Shown: positions 37,914 through 48,825, counted from the first letter of the stretch. The stretch: 64,000 nucleotides of DNA from Kluyveromyces lactis (GCF_000002515.2 NC_006039.1:1240001-1304000); one strand, 5' to 3'. Program-made: numbers and translations. Notes: a model not told the origin generated them from the sequence alone.

Positions 37914-39776
37914 TTATGCAGTGTGTCCTTGCTTAACTAGAGTCCGATATTTATGGATGCCTAAATTTACAGAATCGAGAACATGCACAAGGTATGCTTT
38001 GCAGTATTTTGCAATTTCTTGATTCTCCTCACTGTCAACAGAGTTCAACAAAGAGTCTATTTTTTCCTGGCAATCCATTAAATTTTTGTATAATTTTTTT
38101 ATTAGCATGGTCTTTCTAGGATCACCACTTTGAAAGTTAATGTAGAAATGCTTCAAAAACTCGCAACAGCTATTATTTAGCATTCTGCAACTTTCCAATA
38201 TACTAGGTGGTAATTGAGAAGTTGACTCCTTACTTGCCTCTTGGAACATACTGGTACTGGAGATTGTGGTGCCGAGCATTTGGTCAGTGTTCATGTGCTT
38301 TGATTGTTTTGCATTTATCTTGACGGCTTTCATAAGTCTTTGGTTAATTGATCTTGTTACCTCCGGTGATATCTTTGTCAATGTAGTCAAGTCCAAAGTC
38401 GACTTATCCATAAAAGTAGTAATGGAACTTATTTCGTTCTTGACTTCAAGCCAGGATACGGAACTGTTCTCTTTATGCATCTGTTGGTTTTTGGCATCCA
38501 ATACTTTTCTTTTGAGTTTAATCTCTGCGTAGTCAGCTGGAGCATCTTTCTCTAAATCTGAATACAGAATTTCTTCTCTTTCTTCTTTATCTGGATCTTC
38601 TTGTGGAAGATTCACCCTCGAATATTCGTTTTCTAGAGACTCCACCATTTTCTCACTTAATCTGTTCATGCCTCGTAAGATCGCCATACCACCGTCACTG
38701 TTACCGTTTGGATCGATACCAGAGCGCATAGTAAAATCAGGTCTATGTCCCTTCTTAACAGGATCATCGTTCAAATTACCCTCAATATCTATAGTTTTTC
38801 TCACAGAATGTTGTAATAACTCATCATCTCGTCTATCATATTCCTGATCTAAAGAGAGGTAACGATCGATAATTATATCACCACGATCATGGTTCATAAT
38901 ACGTTCACCTCTCAATTTACGGAACAATTTGGAGGAGAAAAATCTAGCCCAAAATTCTTGTTCCTTAAAGTTCTTCGGTACGTTGTCATCATACGCCTTT
39001 TTCACAATGGGATAGCTTTGAAATATAGTATGGATTTTCTCTCTGGAAACGTTAACATTCACCTTATTATCAGAAGAAGCTACTGGCTTAATGGTTGAGA
39101 GAACATTGTACGGACCAATCTTCTGAGAAGTCGATAAAGCATAAGCCCTTAATAATGGTATACGTGTGGACCAGAACTCATGCGGTGGTAGGCCTGATTT
39201 TATCACAGTATCTTGAAAAATGTTCATCAATTCTTTACTTTCCTTTAACAATGATTGTTGAAGCATGAGATTTGACAATAATTTTGATTTGGTTAGCGAG
39301 CTGTCAAGCATCGCGGTGTTGATTAAATCTTGCGGCAGATGAGATGGTTGCGGAGTTTCAGAAGCCACTGGTGTGTTTGCAGGGGAAATTTCTGTCTCAT
39401 TCTTGTGCTTCTCTTGTGTCGATTCTTCATCCTTATATCTCGCGATGATATGCTGTAAAGTTTCTTTGATATTGTCCATGACAGTTCTGTTGTTAAATGT
39501 GAACATATGCACCGGTGGTTTAATTGGTATTTCGTTCCCTTCATTATCTTTTCTTTTCTTTATACCGGAATCAATCTTGCCGACAATTCTTAACATCATT
39601 TTATCACTAGAAGCTGGAGTTGCCTGCAACTTGTCGACCATATTCAACTCTATTGTAGTACTTTTGTCCCCGTCAGTCGATCTCCAAATTAAGTTCGCTG
39701 GTGAAGCATCTTCATCAACTCGAAGCATACCATTCACTTTCTTGTAGGTGGCAGCACCAGAGTGAGTTTCCGACAT
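37914..39776 (-). CDS. TFB1: TFIIH core subunit Tfb1 (p62)
   Basis: A 620-residue protein (S. cerevisiae Tfb1: 642), the p62 subunit of TFIIH in transcription initiation and nucleotide excision repair. The N-terminal PH-like domain (about 1-115) includes KKVNGMLRVDEDASP and ends in a fungal pattern used to bind activators and Rad2/Rad4. Two BSD domains follow (about 150-310), with the signature EFWSTRIPLL and EFWARFFSSKLFR. The C-terminus is helical and anchors to the core. Start chosen at the ATG giving MSETHSG; the frame opens two codons earlier only from a non-ATG codon. Divergent from SSZ1. Confidence 0.95.
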   Translation of the reverse strand: MSETHSGAATYKKVNGMLRVDEDASPANLIWRSTDGDKSTTIELNMVDKLQATPASSDKMMLRIVGKIDSGIKKRKDNEGNEIPIKPPVHMFTFNNRTVMDNIKETLQHIIARYKDEESTQEKHKNETEISPANTPVASETPQPSHLPQDLINTAMLDSSLTKSKLLSNLMLQQSLLKESKELMNIFQDTVIKSGLPPHEFWSTRIPLLRAYALSTSQKIGPYNVLSTIKPVASSDNKVNVNVSREKIHTIFQSYPIVKKAYDDNVPKNFKEQEFWARFFSSKLFRKLRGERIMNHDRGDIIIDRYLSLDQEYDRRDDELLQHSVRKTIDIEGNLNDDPVKKGHRPDFTMRSGIDPNGNSDGGMAILRGMNRLSEKMVESLENEYSRVNLPQEDPDKEEREEILYSDLEKDAPADYAEIKLKRKVLDAKNQQMHKENSSVSWLEVKNEISSITTFMDKSTLDLTTLTKISPEVTRSINQRLMKAVKINAKQSKHMNTDQMLGTTISSTSMFQEASKESTSQLPPSILESCRMLNNSCCEFLKHFYINFQSGDPRKTMLIKKLYKNLMDCQEKIDSLLNSVDSEENQEIAKYCKAYLVHVLDSVNLGIHKYRTLVKQGHTA

Positions 39777-40332
39777 TATCACTCAGAAGTATTGTTGTGC
39801 TTGGTCCTTGTTCTAAATAAACTTGGTGATATCTGGCAGAAGTTCCTCTACTACTATGTAGTAAAATAGGTACTATAGCTTCGATTCAAGAATAAAGTTG
39901 AAGATCAGCTTGATATAAATGATCTTGAAATAAAGAAACTGGGAAAAAAAGGAACAAGACATAGCGAAACGAGAATTTTATTGCATTACTGTTAATGTCA
40001 TTGGGATATAGTCTCAGAAGTAGTCTAAGAAGTGCTTTAGCTGTATCACAAGAATTGCGTTAAGCAAACGTCAATAACCAGTGCAACATAGACCAACGGT
40101 CACGTGTAACATCTTTATATCACTTACCCTTCCTTGGTATTTCGATTTTGCAAAAATTTTCAAAGGCTCGTTTCGAGCAGTAAATTAGACGATTCAATAC
40201 TGTAGATGCGATGCGATGAGCTGACTTAATTTATCGTTACCAGTCCGAAATCTATCTTATTTAACGTTTGTATACCATTTATATTAGTAGAATATTTTCG
40301 CAGATCCCGTCATTCGATATCCAAACAACACA
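39777..40332. promoter_or_regulatory. Divergent TFB1/SSZ1 promoter with Cbf1, RRPE and PAC motifs
   Basis: GGTCACGTG at 40098-40106 is a Cbf1-type E-box. CAAAAATTTTC at 40151-40161 is an RRPE. GCGATGAGCT at 40213-40222 is an exact PAC consensus. All lie within 240 bases of the SSZ1 start, consistent with co-regulation with ribosome genes, as known for RAC components. Confidence 0.7.
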
Positions 40333-41970
40333 ATGTCAGGTCCTATCATTGGTATTGCATTTGGTAACACTTCCTCATCTATTGCCTACGTCAATCCAAA
40401 GAACGATGTCGATGTCATCGCTAACCCAGATGGTGAACGTTCCATCCCATCTGTGCTATCTTACGTTGGCGAAGACGAATACCATGGTGGTCAAGCTTTG
40501 CAACAATTGGTGAGAAATCCAAAGAACACTATTATTAACTTCCGTGACTTTATTGGTTTACCATTCTCCGAATGTGATGCTTCCAGATGTGCAACCGGTG
40601 CTCCAGTCATCGAAATCGATGGAAAGGCTGGTTTTGTTGTCAACAGAGGCGATGGTGTTGAGGAAAAACTTACCGTTGATGAAGTTGTCTCCAGACACTT
40701 GAAGAATTTGAAGTTAGCCGCAGAAGATTACATTGGTCAAACCATTTCTAAAGCTGTTTTGACTGTCCCAACCAACTTCACTGATGTCCAGAAGGACGCT
40801 TTGAAGAAGGCTGCTGCAAATGTTGAATTGGAAATTGTTTACTTCATCAATGAACCATCCTCTGCTCTATTGGCTCATGTTGAAGAATTCCCCTTGGACA
40901 GAGACCAAAACGTCGTCGTTGCTGATTTCGGTGGTGTTAGATCTGATGCCGCTGTTATTGCTATCCGTAATGGTATCTTCACTTTGTTGGCTACTGAACA
41001 TGATTCTAAGTTAGGTGGTGACAACTTGGATGCTGCTTTGATCGATTTCTTTGCCGACGACTTTGAAAAGAAGAATAAGTCCAATCCAAAGAAGAACGCC
41101 AGATCTTTGGCTAAATTGAAGGCAAATGCCCAACTGACCAAGAAAACCTTATCTAACGTTACTACAGCAACCATCTCGATTGACTCTTTGGCTGATGGTT
41201 TCGATTACCATTCTTCAATCAACAGAATGAGATACGAATTAGTGGCAAACAAGGTCATTTCCCAATTCACTGCTTTCATTGAAAAAGTCATCAAGAAGGC
41301 CGATTTAGACACTTTGGACATTGATTCTGTGCTTTTGGTCGGTGGTACCGCCTTCACACCAAAGTTGGCCACCAACTTGGAATTTATTTTCCCAGAATCT
41401 GTTGAAATCTGGTCTCCTCTATCTAAGAATGCCTCTAACAATCCAAACGAATTGGCCGCATCCGGTGCCGCTACCCAAGCCCAACTTTTGTCCGCATATG
41501 ACGCTGATGAATTGGCCCAATCACTAGAACCAATCATTATCAACACACCGCATTTGTCTAAGCATATTGGTCTAGTCGATGCCAATGGTGACTTCGTTCC
41601 AGTATTATTGGCTGAAACTTCTTACCCAGTCAAAAAGTCCATCACATTGAAGAAGGCTGTCGGAGATTTCACCGTTGCTGTCTACGAAGGTGAGCATCAC
41701 ATCAAGGAATCTGTCTTAGAACCAGCTCCAAAGGAAGAAAAACCTGCCAAGACTGAAGACGATGAAGACGATGAAAGTGACTGGTCTGACGAAGATGACG
41801 AACCAGAAGTTATCAGAGAAAAGCACTACCAATTGGGTAACAAATTGATGGAATTAGGTGTCAAAGATGTTAAGGGTCTAGAACTTATTTTCAATGTTGA
41901 CAAGGAAGGTGTACTAAGAGTCGCTGCCAGAGACTTGAAGACTAACAACGTTGTTAAAGGTGAATTATAA
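40333..41970 (+). CDS. SSZ1: Hsp70-like subunit of ribosome-associated complex
   Basis: A 545-residue atypical Hsp70 (S. cerevisiae Ssz1: 538) that pairs with Zuo1 to form RAC on the ribosome and stimulates Ssb. The ATPase-like domain begins GIAFGNTSSSIAYV and includes DFGGVRSDAAV and LLVGGTAFTPKL. The substrate domain is short, as in Ssz1, and an acidic Asp/Glu insertion lies near residues 470-500. Codon use is biased as in highly expressed genes. The upstream PAC/RRPE pair fits ribosome-linked expression. Confidence 0.96.
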   Translation: MSGPIIGIAFGNTSSSIAYVNPKNDVDVIANPDGERSIPSVLSYVGEDEYHGGQALQQLVRNPKNTIINFRDFIGLPFSECDASRCATGAPVIEIDGKAGFVVNRGDGVEEKLTVDEVVSRHLKNLKLAAEDYIGQTISKAVLTVPTNFTDVQKDALKKAAANVELEIVYFINEPSSALLAHVEEFPLDRDQNVVVADFGGVRSDAAVIAIRNGIFTLLATEHDSKLGGDNLDAALIDFFADDFEKKNKSNPKKNARSLAKLKANAQLTKKTLSNVTTATISIDSLADGFDYHSSINRMRYELVANKVISQFTAFIEKVIKKADLDTLDIDSVLLVGGTAFTPKLATNLEFIFPESVEIWSPLSKNASNNPNELAASGAATQAQLLSAYDADELAQSLEPIIINTPHLSKHIGLVDANGDFVPVLLAETSYPVKKSITLKKAVGDFTVAVYEGEHHIKESVLEPAPKEEKPAKTEDDEDDESDWSDEDDEPEVIREKHYQLGNKLMELGVKDVKGLELIFNVDKEGVLRVAARDLKTNNVVKGEL

Positions 41971-42308
41971 ATAATATATTATACAGAAACAATAGACTAG
42001 TACAAGGAAGATTAACAGTTGTACTTTAAGTATCAGGTTTTCATATTATAAATTCCATAAAATGCGTATACATAAATCATTTCATCAATATCCCTGACCA
42101 AGAGCTTATATATTCTGGTCAAAAATGTTTGCTACCTTCACTGCTTGCCGTTTCTGTAATTTAAGGTTAAAATGAAGTTAAAAAAAAGATTTGTTTGAAA
42201 AGAAAAAGTCAGATTCACTCATTACGTGTTGTAATGATATAAAAGTTCAAGCAAATATCTGCTAAACCAATATTGACAGTCGCTCGAATCAGTTATCGCT
42301 GGATCAAT
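41971..42308. other. Intergenic SSZ1-PAN5
   Basis: About 338 bases, SSZ1 terminator region and PAN5 promoter. Nothing recognised beyond A/T-rich sequence. Confidence 0.5.
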
Positions 42309-43418
42309 ATGACAGGACAGTCGCCGATTTATATTTTAGGGTTTGGTGCCATTGGCAGTTTACTTGGTGTTCATCTGCAAAAGTATGGAGGTAGAAAAGT
42401 TATTCCAATATTCAGATCTTTGGACAGACTCAACGAATTCAAGAAACTTGATTGCAAGATTACAATCAAACCTTTGTTCGATGCGAGTTTATCTCCCTTA
42501 ACAGAGCAATTTCAAAGTGCGACGTGCCCCGGCATCTTCCAAGGCAAAATCGATAATTTGATCGTCACTTGTAAGACATATCAAACGGCTGAGGCATTGA
42601 AAATGTTTCTGCCGTACCTTCACAACGACACTAACATCATCATGATTCAAAACGGACTCGGTGTCGCTGAAGTGTTGAAGGAACAAGTCTTCACAGGAAG
42701 CGACTTACAATCAAATTTGTTCCAAGGTGTCATTGGCCATGGTATTTTCCAAGATAAAGAGATTAAGAATCAGTACAATCATGCAGGGTTTGTTGATTGC
42801 AAGGTCTCGAAATTACCCGAAAATGATGAAAATATTATAGAAACGTTAGACCAATTGAATGAATGGAAGCAAAATGATCTGGTTAAAGCTTTGCTAACAT
42901 TGGACCAATCGTTGGCTGTCATCCATATGACGTACCAGGAACTTTTGTTGGGACAATTAGAGAAGTTCCTAGTCAATTGCTGTATCAACTCTGTCACTTC
43001 AATTATAGACTGCATGAATGGAGAATTAGCCAATTGTTCAGAACCAATCTTCACTTCGATCATCGAAGAGGCTCTTCATGTATTCCAAATCGCATATAAA
43101 CCGTTATTCGATTATCCAGAGACCTTCAGAAATACTGAAAGTGGGAATCTACCAGAACTAGACGTCACTGGCAGATTGAATTTAGAAAGAACACTGAAAA
43201 ATACCATTTATATGGGATGTATAGTGAATGGAAGTAACTCATCTTCAATGAGACAGGACGTCCTACATTTAAGAGAAACAGAAATTGATTTTATTAACGG
43301 CTACATCGTGACGTTGTGCAAAAAATTCTCACTACCAGAATCTGACGCTAAAGTCAACAAAACCATACAGCAACTTGTGAAATTGAGATTGAAATTGAAC
43401 ACGTCGAGAAATATATAG
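42309..43418 (+). CDS. PAN5: Ketopantoate reductase family protein Pan5
   Basis: A 369-residue NADPH-dependent 2-dehydropantoate 2-reductase family protein (S. cerevisiae Pan5, YHR063C: 379), which would make pantoate for CoA synthesis. The N-terminal Rossmann motif is ILGFGAIGSLLG (GxGxxG). The middle includes NLIVTCKTYQT and MIQNGLGV, and the C-terminal helical domain begins near LTLDQSLAVIHM. The frame is open 12 codons upstream from a TTG; I use the ATG at 42309, just before the Rossmann strand. Position beside SSZ1 matches S. cerevisiae. Confidence 0.9.
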   Translation: MTGQSPIYILGFGAIGSLLGVHLQKYGGRKVIPIFRSLDRLNEFKKLDCKITIKPLFDASLSPLTEQFQSATCPGIFQGKIDNLIVTCKTYQTAEALKMFLPYLHNDTNIIMIQNGLGVAEVLKEQVFTGSDLQSNLFQGVIGHGIFQDKEIKNQYNHAGFVDCKVSKLPENDENIIETLDQLNEWKQNDLVKALLTLDQSLAVIHMTYQELLLGQLEKFLVNCCINSVTSIIDCMNGELANCSEPIFTSIIEEALHVFQIAYKPLFDYPETFRNTESGNLPELDVTGRLNLERTLKNTIYMGCIVNGSNSSSMRQDVLHLRETEIDFINGYIVTLCKKFSLPESDAKVNKTIQQLVKLRLKLNTSRNI

Positions 43419-44150
43419 ACATTAAGAAAATGTGTATCATATATATCATATAGTGTAAAAATAAACCTTCATGAGCTGATCACTTTCCCTTTCTTGCGCT
43501 CTCAGTATTTTGACATCTTTATTTGACAATAAATTCTTTTTCTTTTTTACATTTATTACCCCGGACAGTTACCATTTGGAGTGTAAATTTCAATTGAAAA
43601 ACCCACTTTAACAGCAGCAAAATAAGGTACGACATTATTTTGCGACTTTCACTTGCAATATATTAGGTTTATATACCTGAACATGTATGTTTATATATTT
43701 AAGATTATCCAAAAATTGCCGCAAAGATCATCCATATCTCGAGAATCTCGTAAACGATACAAAAGTCCGCTCATCATATTGATAACCATTGCTCGCACAT
43801 CAAAAGAAATCAAATTCAACTTTAACACATTCAGTATTCCGCCATCTTTTCCTTACAGTAATTTTTTTTTTTGGCAGCATTTTCTGAGTTTTTTTTCTAC
43901 TTGATTATTATTGATTGTTTTTTTCCATTTGCACTAAGGTGAAAACGACGAAAATTGGAAAAGTGAAAGAAAAAAAAAAGCGAAATTGAAATTCAATAAA
44001 TAGTTAAACATCGTTATTGTCGAGAAACAGAACGACAGTGGTGCTTTACAGGGTACTAGTGACTATTTAACGGGTGTAGATCGGATTGAATCTGTTGTTA
44101 TAGGTTTTGAGTCAGAACAGACGAAACCTGCTTGCTGAATCAGAGACAGT
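43419..44150. other. Intergenic PAN5-SUM1
   Basis: About 730 bases. A T11 tract at 43862-43872 and further T-runs to about 43925 precede an A-rich leader. Probably a long SUM1 promoter and 5' UTR. No convincing ORF; the frame at about 43653-43904 is low-complexity chance. Confidence 0.5.
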
Positions 44151-47006
44151 ATGGATTCTGATACTGCGATGACAGGCCATGACGATAATAATGGTGAAAT
44201 TGGAATTGGTGAGAATGGTGTTTCCAGACAAGAGAAGGATAGTTCTGTAGTAGATAAAAAGGACAAGAATGGTATTTCTAGTGTGCAAGCGGGTTTAGAA
44301 AGTCAACGAGGTACAATTCGAGAGCTTGAGAAAAAAGTTTCTGAAATTGAGTCTATTTTACCTGAAACTGACGAAATAATTCAAAAGAGTATTGAGTCAG
44401 TTGTGGTGACTTTGAAGAACTTATCGCATAACCAGCAAGTTTTGGAAACGAAATTCGAGGACCTTTTAAAGAACCAGGTGAATTCAGATGCGGCCATAAA
44501 CGATCTATCCGTGGAGATCATCAAGATCAACAGGTTGTTATCCGATAGGTTAACGATGTCCGCGACATCAGGTGCATCGTCAGGGACGATGGGAACTGCT
44601 GCGTATGGATCACCCGCATATATGTCATCTGCAAGCGTCTCTCCTCCTCATAGGGGACCTGGTAGACCACCTAAGAAGAACACTTCGATATTGTCCAATG
44701 GCGATAAAAAGGCGAAATTGCCATTCCCAAGCGATCATATATCAAAATCAAAACGTCTTTTCCTGGACCCAAGTAAAGAAAAGACGGAGTCCAACTCAGG
44801 TTATGATGCAGATGGGGTTGGCAACAGTCGATCTCGTAGTTCTGCTAACGTCAAGCAAGAGACTCCTCAGGAACCAAAGAAACGTAGAGGTAGACCTTCA
44901 AAGAAAAGCACATGGGAAGCTCAACTCACTTCTTCACAAAGAAAGACAAATGCTGCAGATAATGATACCAAGGAAAGGCAAAGCTCTAGCTCTAGACGCA
45001 AATCTCAAAGATTGAAAAGTGGTTCGCGCCAATATGATGAACAATCGGATCTTTCATCATCGTTTTCCGGTATGTCTGATAATGAAGGGCAAGATGATGA
45101 GGGCGATGTCACAGACGATCAGAAACAGTTGGCTAATGATATGCATGACTCTCGTTCCAGAAAACAGAAGGAGCTCGAAATGAAAAGAGATGAAAGAGAA
45201 AGGATGCTAGTCACCATGAAATATAGCGATCGTAACGTTACCAGGAATTTCATGGAACTCAACAAAGATCTTTTCATGGCCATGAAACAAGAAGAACGGA
45301 AGAAAAGAATGACAGCGGTGCCTTTCAGCGTTCCAGTACCGTTGGGTAAATATCAACTTTCAAGTAAACATTTGGAAGAGTTATCAAAAGTACCTTTCTC
45401 CCTGTCGCAAACAGCGGAGAATTCTTCTGGTGCTCAATCACCTTCGTCTAATCCTCCAGACTCTGCTCGCTCTGTGACACCACAAACAATTATATCAGCA
45501 TATAACAATTTGGAACAACCAGGCAATGTAGGCTCAGTTTCTACGGCAAGTGCGGATGATGTTAACGGTCAAAAATCGTCGTTACTGAATTCTGAGCACA
45601 AGGATCTGAACGGCTCTGTGAAAAGAACATCTTCGGACATCGGTGATCGATCTCAAATGTCCAACGAAGCAGAGGGACCACGTAAGGTCAGAATCTTGTC
45701 TATCTTGAATGATGATGCATCTACTGGTGTAAAAACAGAAGAGAATGGCTCGGCTAGACCTCATCTGTTAGACATGCCAAATTCGACTCCTCAAGGATCT
45801 GCAGACGCATTACCAAGTTCTCAATTATCTGTTGATTCGACAGAAAACTCGCAGGATAACTTTTCCGTCACCACTTTACAATCTGGTGGTGAATCACCAA
45901 ATAAGAAAAGGCATCTAACATTGCATGATCGTCGAAAGATGAGCAGGATGATTCCGATGTTACCAGAAAAGAAAGATAAAAGGGGAAGACCAAGCTCTAA
46001 CAATCAATCCCAAGAAAATGCAGCGTCTTTGTTAATGTCATCCCCTGTGGAACTTTACTGCCGTGAAGGTTTTTTTTATAGAAAAGGTTCTACAATTCCA
46101 ATCACAGCGGGAGAGTATTTGGATTTGAAGTTCAGACACAAAGAAGACGAATTGATTAAATTAACAATGCATGAAGAAGATTACGCCGAGTTAACAAGAC
46201 AGGATAGAATCAACGCGTATTTCCTTAAACCAGACGTTGAGATTGAAACCTCAATGGCTTGTCAAGTTTTGTCCAATGTCATATTAACCGAGAGATACGT
46301 CAATTCATTAGAATATTTCCTGATGGAATTCCGTTGGGAGAATAGATTGGTAAGTTTAGGTCTAAAGCTAAGAGAATCTAAGAGAACTTGGCAAAGACGG
46401 AAAGCCTTATTTGCATTATTTGAGTTTTGGAGAGACAAGTCGAAAGATAAGAGAGGTTTCCACAATTATACATTGTTGCATGCAATCAAAGAAATGGAAA
46501 ATTACAGAGTCTTCATCAATAGGTCGGTTTCATGGTTTTACAACCACATTACCCTTTTAAAAATGATTCTTTTTGATTTATGTGATAATACGAATACTCA
46601 TTGGAGAGAATGGATGTTCGCCAGAGGCACTGAACTACCGCTTGTTGGTAAAAATGGCGTCGATGTCATGAATATTAATAGAGAAATCGATAATATTTTG
46701 GTTCTTGATTTCCTAGAAGATGGTAGCAAAAATTCAAACAAGAAATCAAGTTCTATTCCATACAAAGAAAACAGTGAAGGCCCTCTAGAACAGCCTTATG
46801 TTACGAATGATGTTCCCGCAGACAAGGGAACAAAGGAATTACACACTGAGCATGTCCAACAACAGTCAGAAACCCCAGTTCCGGAACTGGCTGGAAATAG
46901 AACTGAAGAAAATACAAACCATGCTACTGGGGCGGTAGCTGTAAATCAAGATCAGCACTTACCTTCTTTACCGAAAGATTCAGAAGATGTGAACTCTACG
47001 CAATGA
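44151..47006 (+). CDS. SUM1: Transcriptional repressor Sum1
   Basis: A 951-residue nuclear protein (S. cerevisiae Sum1: 1062). In S. cerevisiae it binds middle sporulation elements and, with Hst1 and Rfm1, represses meiotic genes. AT-hook cores are visible: GPGRPPKK (about 169-176), RRGRPSKK (from about 244) and KRGRPSSN (around 611). The N-terminus has a predicted coiled coil (about 55-125). The C-terminal third has a conserved globular part (ELYCREGFFYRKG onward, and FMELNKDLFMAMKQEE earlier). Synteny with TFB1, RPP1 and GIC supports the call over other AT-hook proteins. In pre-duplication yeasts Sum1 is also tied to silencing and origins; the role here is inferred. Confidence 0.85.
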   Translation: MDSDTAMTGHDDNNGEIGIGENGVSRQEKDSSVVDKKDKNGISSVQAGLESQRGTIRELEKKVSEIESILPETDEIIQKSIESVVVTLKNLSHNQQVLETKFEDLLKNQVNSDAAINDLSVEIIKINRLLSDRLTMSATSGASSGTMGTAAYGSPAYMSSASVSPPHRGPGRPPKKNTSILSNGDKKAKLPFPSDHISKSKRLFLDPSKEKTESNSGYDADGVGNSRSRSSANVKQETPQEPKKRRGRPSKKSTWEAQLTSSQRKTNAADNDTKERQSSSSRRKSQRLKSGSRQYDEQSDLSSSFSGMSDNEGQDDEGDVTDDQKQLANDMHDSRSRKQKELEMKRDERERMLVTMKYSDRNVTRNFMELNKDLFMAMKQEERKKRMTAVPFSVPVPLGKYQLSSKHLEELSKVPFSLSQTAENSSGAQSPSSNPPDSARSVTPQTIISAYNNLEQPGNVGSVSTASADDVNGQKSSLLNSEHKDLNGSVKRTSSDIGDRSQMSNEAEGPRKVRILSILNDDASTGVKTEENGSARPHLLDMPNSTPQGSADALPSSQLSVDSTENSQDNFSVTTLQSGGESPNKKRHLTLHDRRKMSRMIPMLPEKKDKRGRPSSNNQSQENAASLLMSSPVELYCREGFFYRKGSTIPITAGEYLDLKFRHKEDELIKLTMHEEDYAELTRQDRINAYFLKPDVEIETSMACQVLSNVILTERYVNSLEYFLMEFRWENRLVSLGLKLRESKRTWQRRKALFALFEFWRDKSKDKRGFHNYTLLHAIKEMENYRVFINRSVSWFYNHITLLKMILFDLCDNTNTHWREWMFARGTELPLVGKNGVDVMNINREIDNILVLDFLEDGSKNSNKKSSSIPYKENSEGPLEQPYVTNDVPADKGTKELHTEHVQQQSETPVPELAGNRTEENTNHATGAVAVNQDQHLPSLPKDSEDVNSTQ

Positions 47007-47447
47007 TATTTATGCACATAGATCATAATGGTTCCTTTTTGGGCGCTGTTTTTCATCAAACCTATTTTAACGGACATTTTATCACTTTATGGAACAAATA
47101 GTAAGGTATGTACTCTATAAATAAACTGACAATTATTCTATTTAGATAATATTGTTCTCATACTCAAAAACATTGTGACATGGCCGATTGGATGAAGTTT
47201 AAAGTTGTATTTTTCAACAGTTGGGCTTTCAAGTAAGGATTGTACTTCATAGTATGTTATAATATCTTCAAGTATAATTTTTTCGGAAAAGACATTACAA
47301 TAATCTACCAAAAAAAAAATCTAGTAAATAATGAAACATGAGCATGAGATGAGGTATGCTGGACACTCAAATGGAAACAAAAGTTTCTGTTGAATCACTT
47401 GTAAATACTCCTTCCAAATTTGCAAAGCAAAATAGCTATTTGAAAGG
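47007..47447. other. Intergenic SUM1-RPP1
   Basis: About 440 bases. An A9-A10 run lies near 47310-47319 and a weak PAC-like GAGATGAGG at about 47346-47354. RPP1 is an RNA-processing gene, so the PAC-like site is plausible. No ORF recognised. Confidence 0.45.
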
Positions 47448-48305
47448 ATGTTAGTTGATTTAAACGTTCCTTGGCCACAGAAGGATTTTGCAACACCGCC
47501 TTCCACGAAGGAGATTAAAACGCTGCACAAGACTCTAGCGACATTGCATACACTAGGGTACACTCACATAGCTTTAAATTTCACAGTAAACCAACAGGAT
47601 AAATTCCCAAAATCAATCAATGATATGAATCCTATCGATCTATCGCATTTTGATGAACTAGTGAAATCTACGGGATTAAAGCTATATACAAGAATCACAA
47701 TTATTATAGATGACCTTTCAAAAGGCCAGCCGTTGACAAAGATATCGCAAGCTTTCGATATTGTGGCAGCCCTTCCAGTCAGTGAAAAGGCTGTTACTCT
47801 CGTAACGTCTAGCTTGGATGTTGATGTGCTATCATTTTACTACGACAAAAGGCTTCCTACACTTTTGAAACATCACATGATGGGGGGTTGCATTAAGAGA
47901 GGAGTCAAAGTAGAAATTGTTTATGCTAACGCTCTTCGAGATATCAGAACACGTAGGCAGTTCGTATCTAACGTGAAGAGTGTGATCAGAACTTGCAGGA
48001 ACAGAGGAATCGTGGTCAGTAGTGGAGCAACCAGCCCACTAGAATGTCGTAATGTCATTGGAGTTACAAGCATTTTGAACTTTATTGGGCTTCCGAATGA
48101 CAAATCTCGTAAATCCATGGGCGAGCTTGCTAGTTTGGTACTTCTAAATGGTAGATTAAGAAATAAGAGCTATAAGCAAGTCATTTGTATTGGTAACGAA
48201 GATGTAGTCAATGAAGATTTTACACAGAATTCATCGTTCAAAATAGTCAAAAGGAAAAACCCAGATACACTGGAAAGTGATGACTCGAAAAGAACAAAAA
48301 GCTGA
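47448..48305 (+). CDS. RPP1: RNase P/MRP subunit Rpp1 (p30)
   Basis: A 285-residue protein (S. cerevisiae Rpp1: 293), shared by RNase P (tRNA 5' processing) and RNase MRP (rRNA processing). The TIM-barrel-like p30 fold begins MLVDLNVPWPQ. It includes ALNFTVNQQDKFP and SSLDVDVLSFYYDKRLP, with a basic tail ending KRKNPDTLESDDSKRTKS. Position between SUM1 and GIC interleaves chromosome VIII and IV neighbours of S. cerevisiae. Confidence 0.94.
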   Translation: MLVDLNVPWPQKDFATPPSTKEIKTLHKTLATLHTLGYTHIALNFTVNQQDKFPKSINDMNPIDLSHFDELVKSTGLKLYTRITIIIDDLSKGQPLTKISQAFDIVAALPVSEKAVTLVTSSLDVDVLSFYYDKRLPTLLKHHMMGGCIKRGVKVEIVYANALRDIRTRRQFVSNVKSVIRTCRNRGIVVSSGATSPLECRNVIGVTSILNFIGLPNDKSRKSMGELASLVLLNGRLRNKSYKQVICIGNEDVVNEDFTQNSSFKIVKRKNPDTLESDDSKRTKS

Positions 48306-48825
48306 ATTACCATGAACTTAATTTTCATACTGCACTTCTACTGTTGAATCTCTCGAAGCATTCAATAGTACCGATAATACGATATATAATAGATTTTATA
48401 TTTATATAAGGAAAATAGTACAATAAGCATTAAGCAAAAGATGGATACAAGGTAAATTTAGGAAATTATGGGTAAGAGTAATGATATCGGTGATTTCAAT
48501 CCACTTTGAGTTCATCTTTAACATGTCCAATTTTACGTTTAGTTTCCAAAGTCAAACTTACTATCAAGTTCTAAACCCAAAGTTATTTTTCATTCTAATA
48601 TCTGTAAAAAGAGCAGGTTACTGTTACCCGCAACACATACATGGTGTAAATCCGATCAAAAGCTCAGCGGCTATTGAAAAGAGTATAAAAGTATCCAGCT
48701 TGGAGACTTTACGATTTTCTTCTTCGAATCATAAACCGCCTTACATAGAAACGGTCTATTATATAAAAAACACAGACAGTACGTAAGGCAGTAACTTGGG
48801 AAAACAAGTGCCACACAAAGTTAAA
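48306..48825. other. Intergenic RPP1 to unrecognised gene
   Basis: About 520 bases. TTACCCG at 48624-48630 is a Reb1 site core, about 195 bases upstream of the next ATG. A 101-codon frame (48481-48786) overlies this promoter; its product is unstructured and unlike any family, so I do not call it. Confidence 0.5.

Noticed and set aside
48481-48786. 101-codon frame between RPP1 and the unrecognised gene
   Set aside because: It covers the likely promoter, including a Reb1 site, and the translation has no family features.
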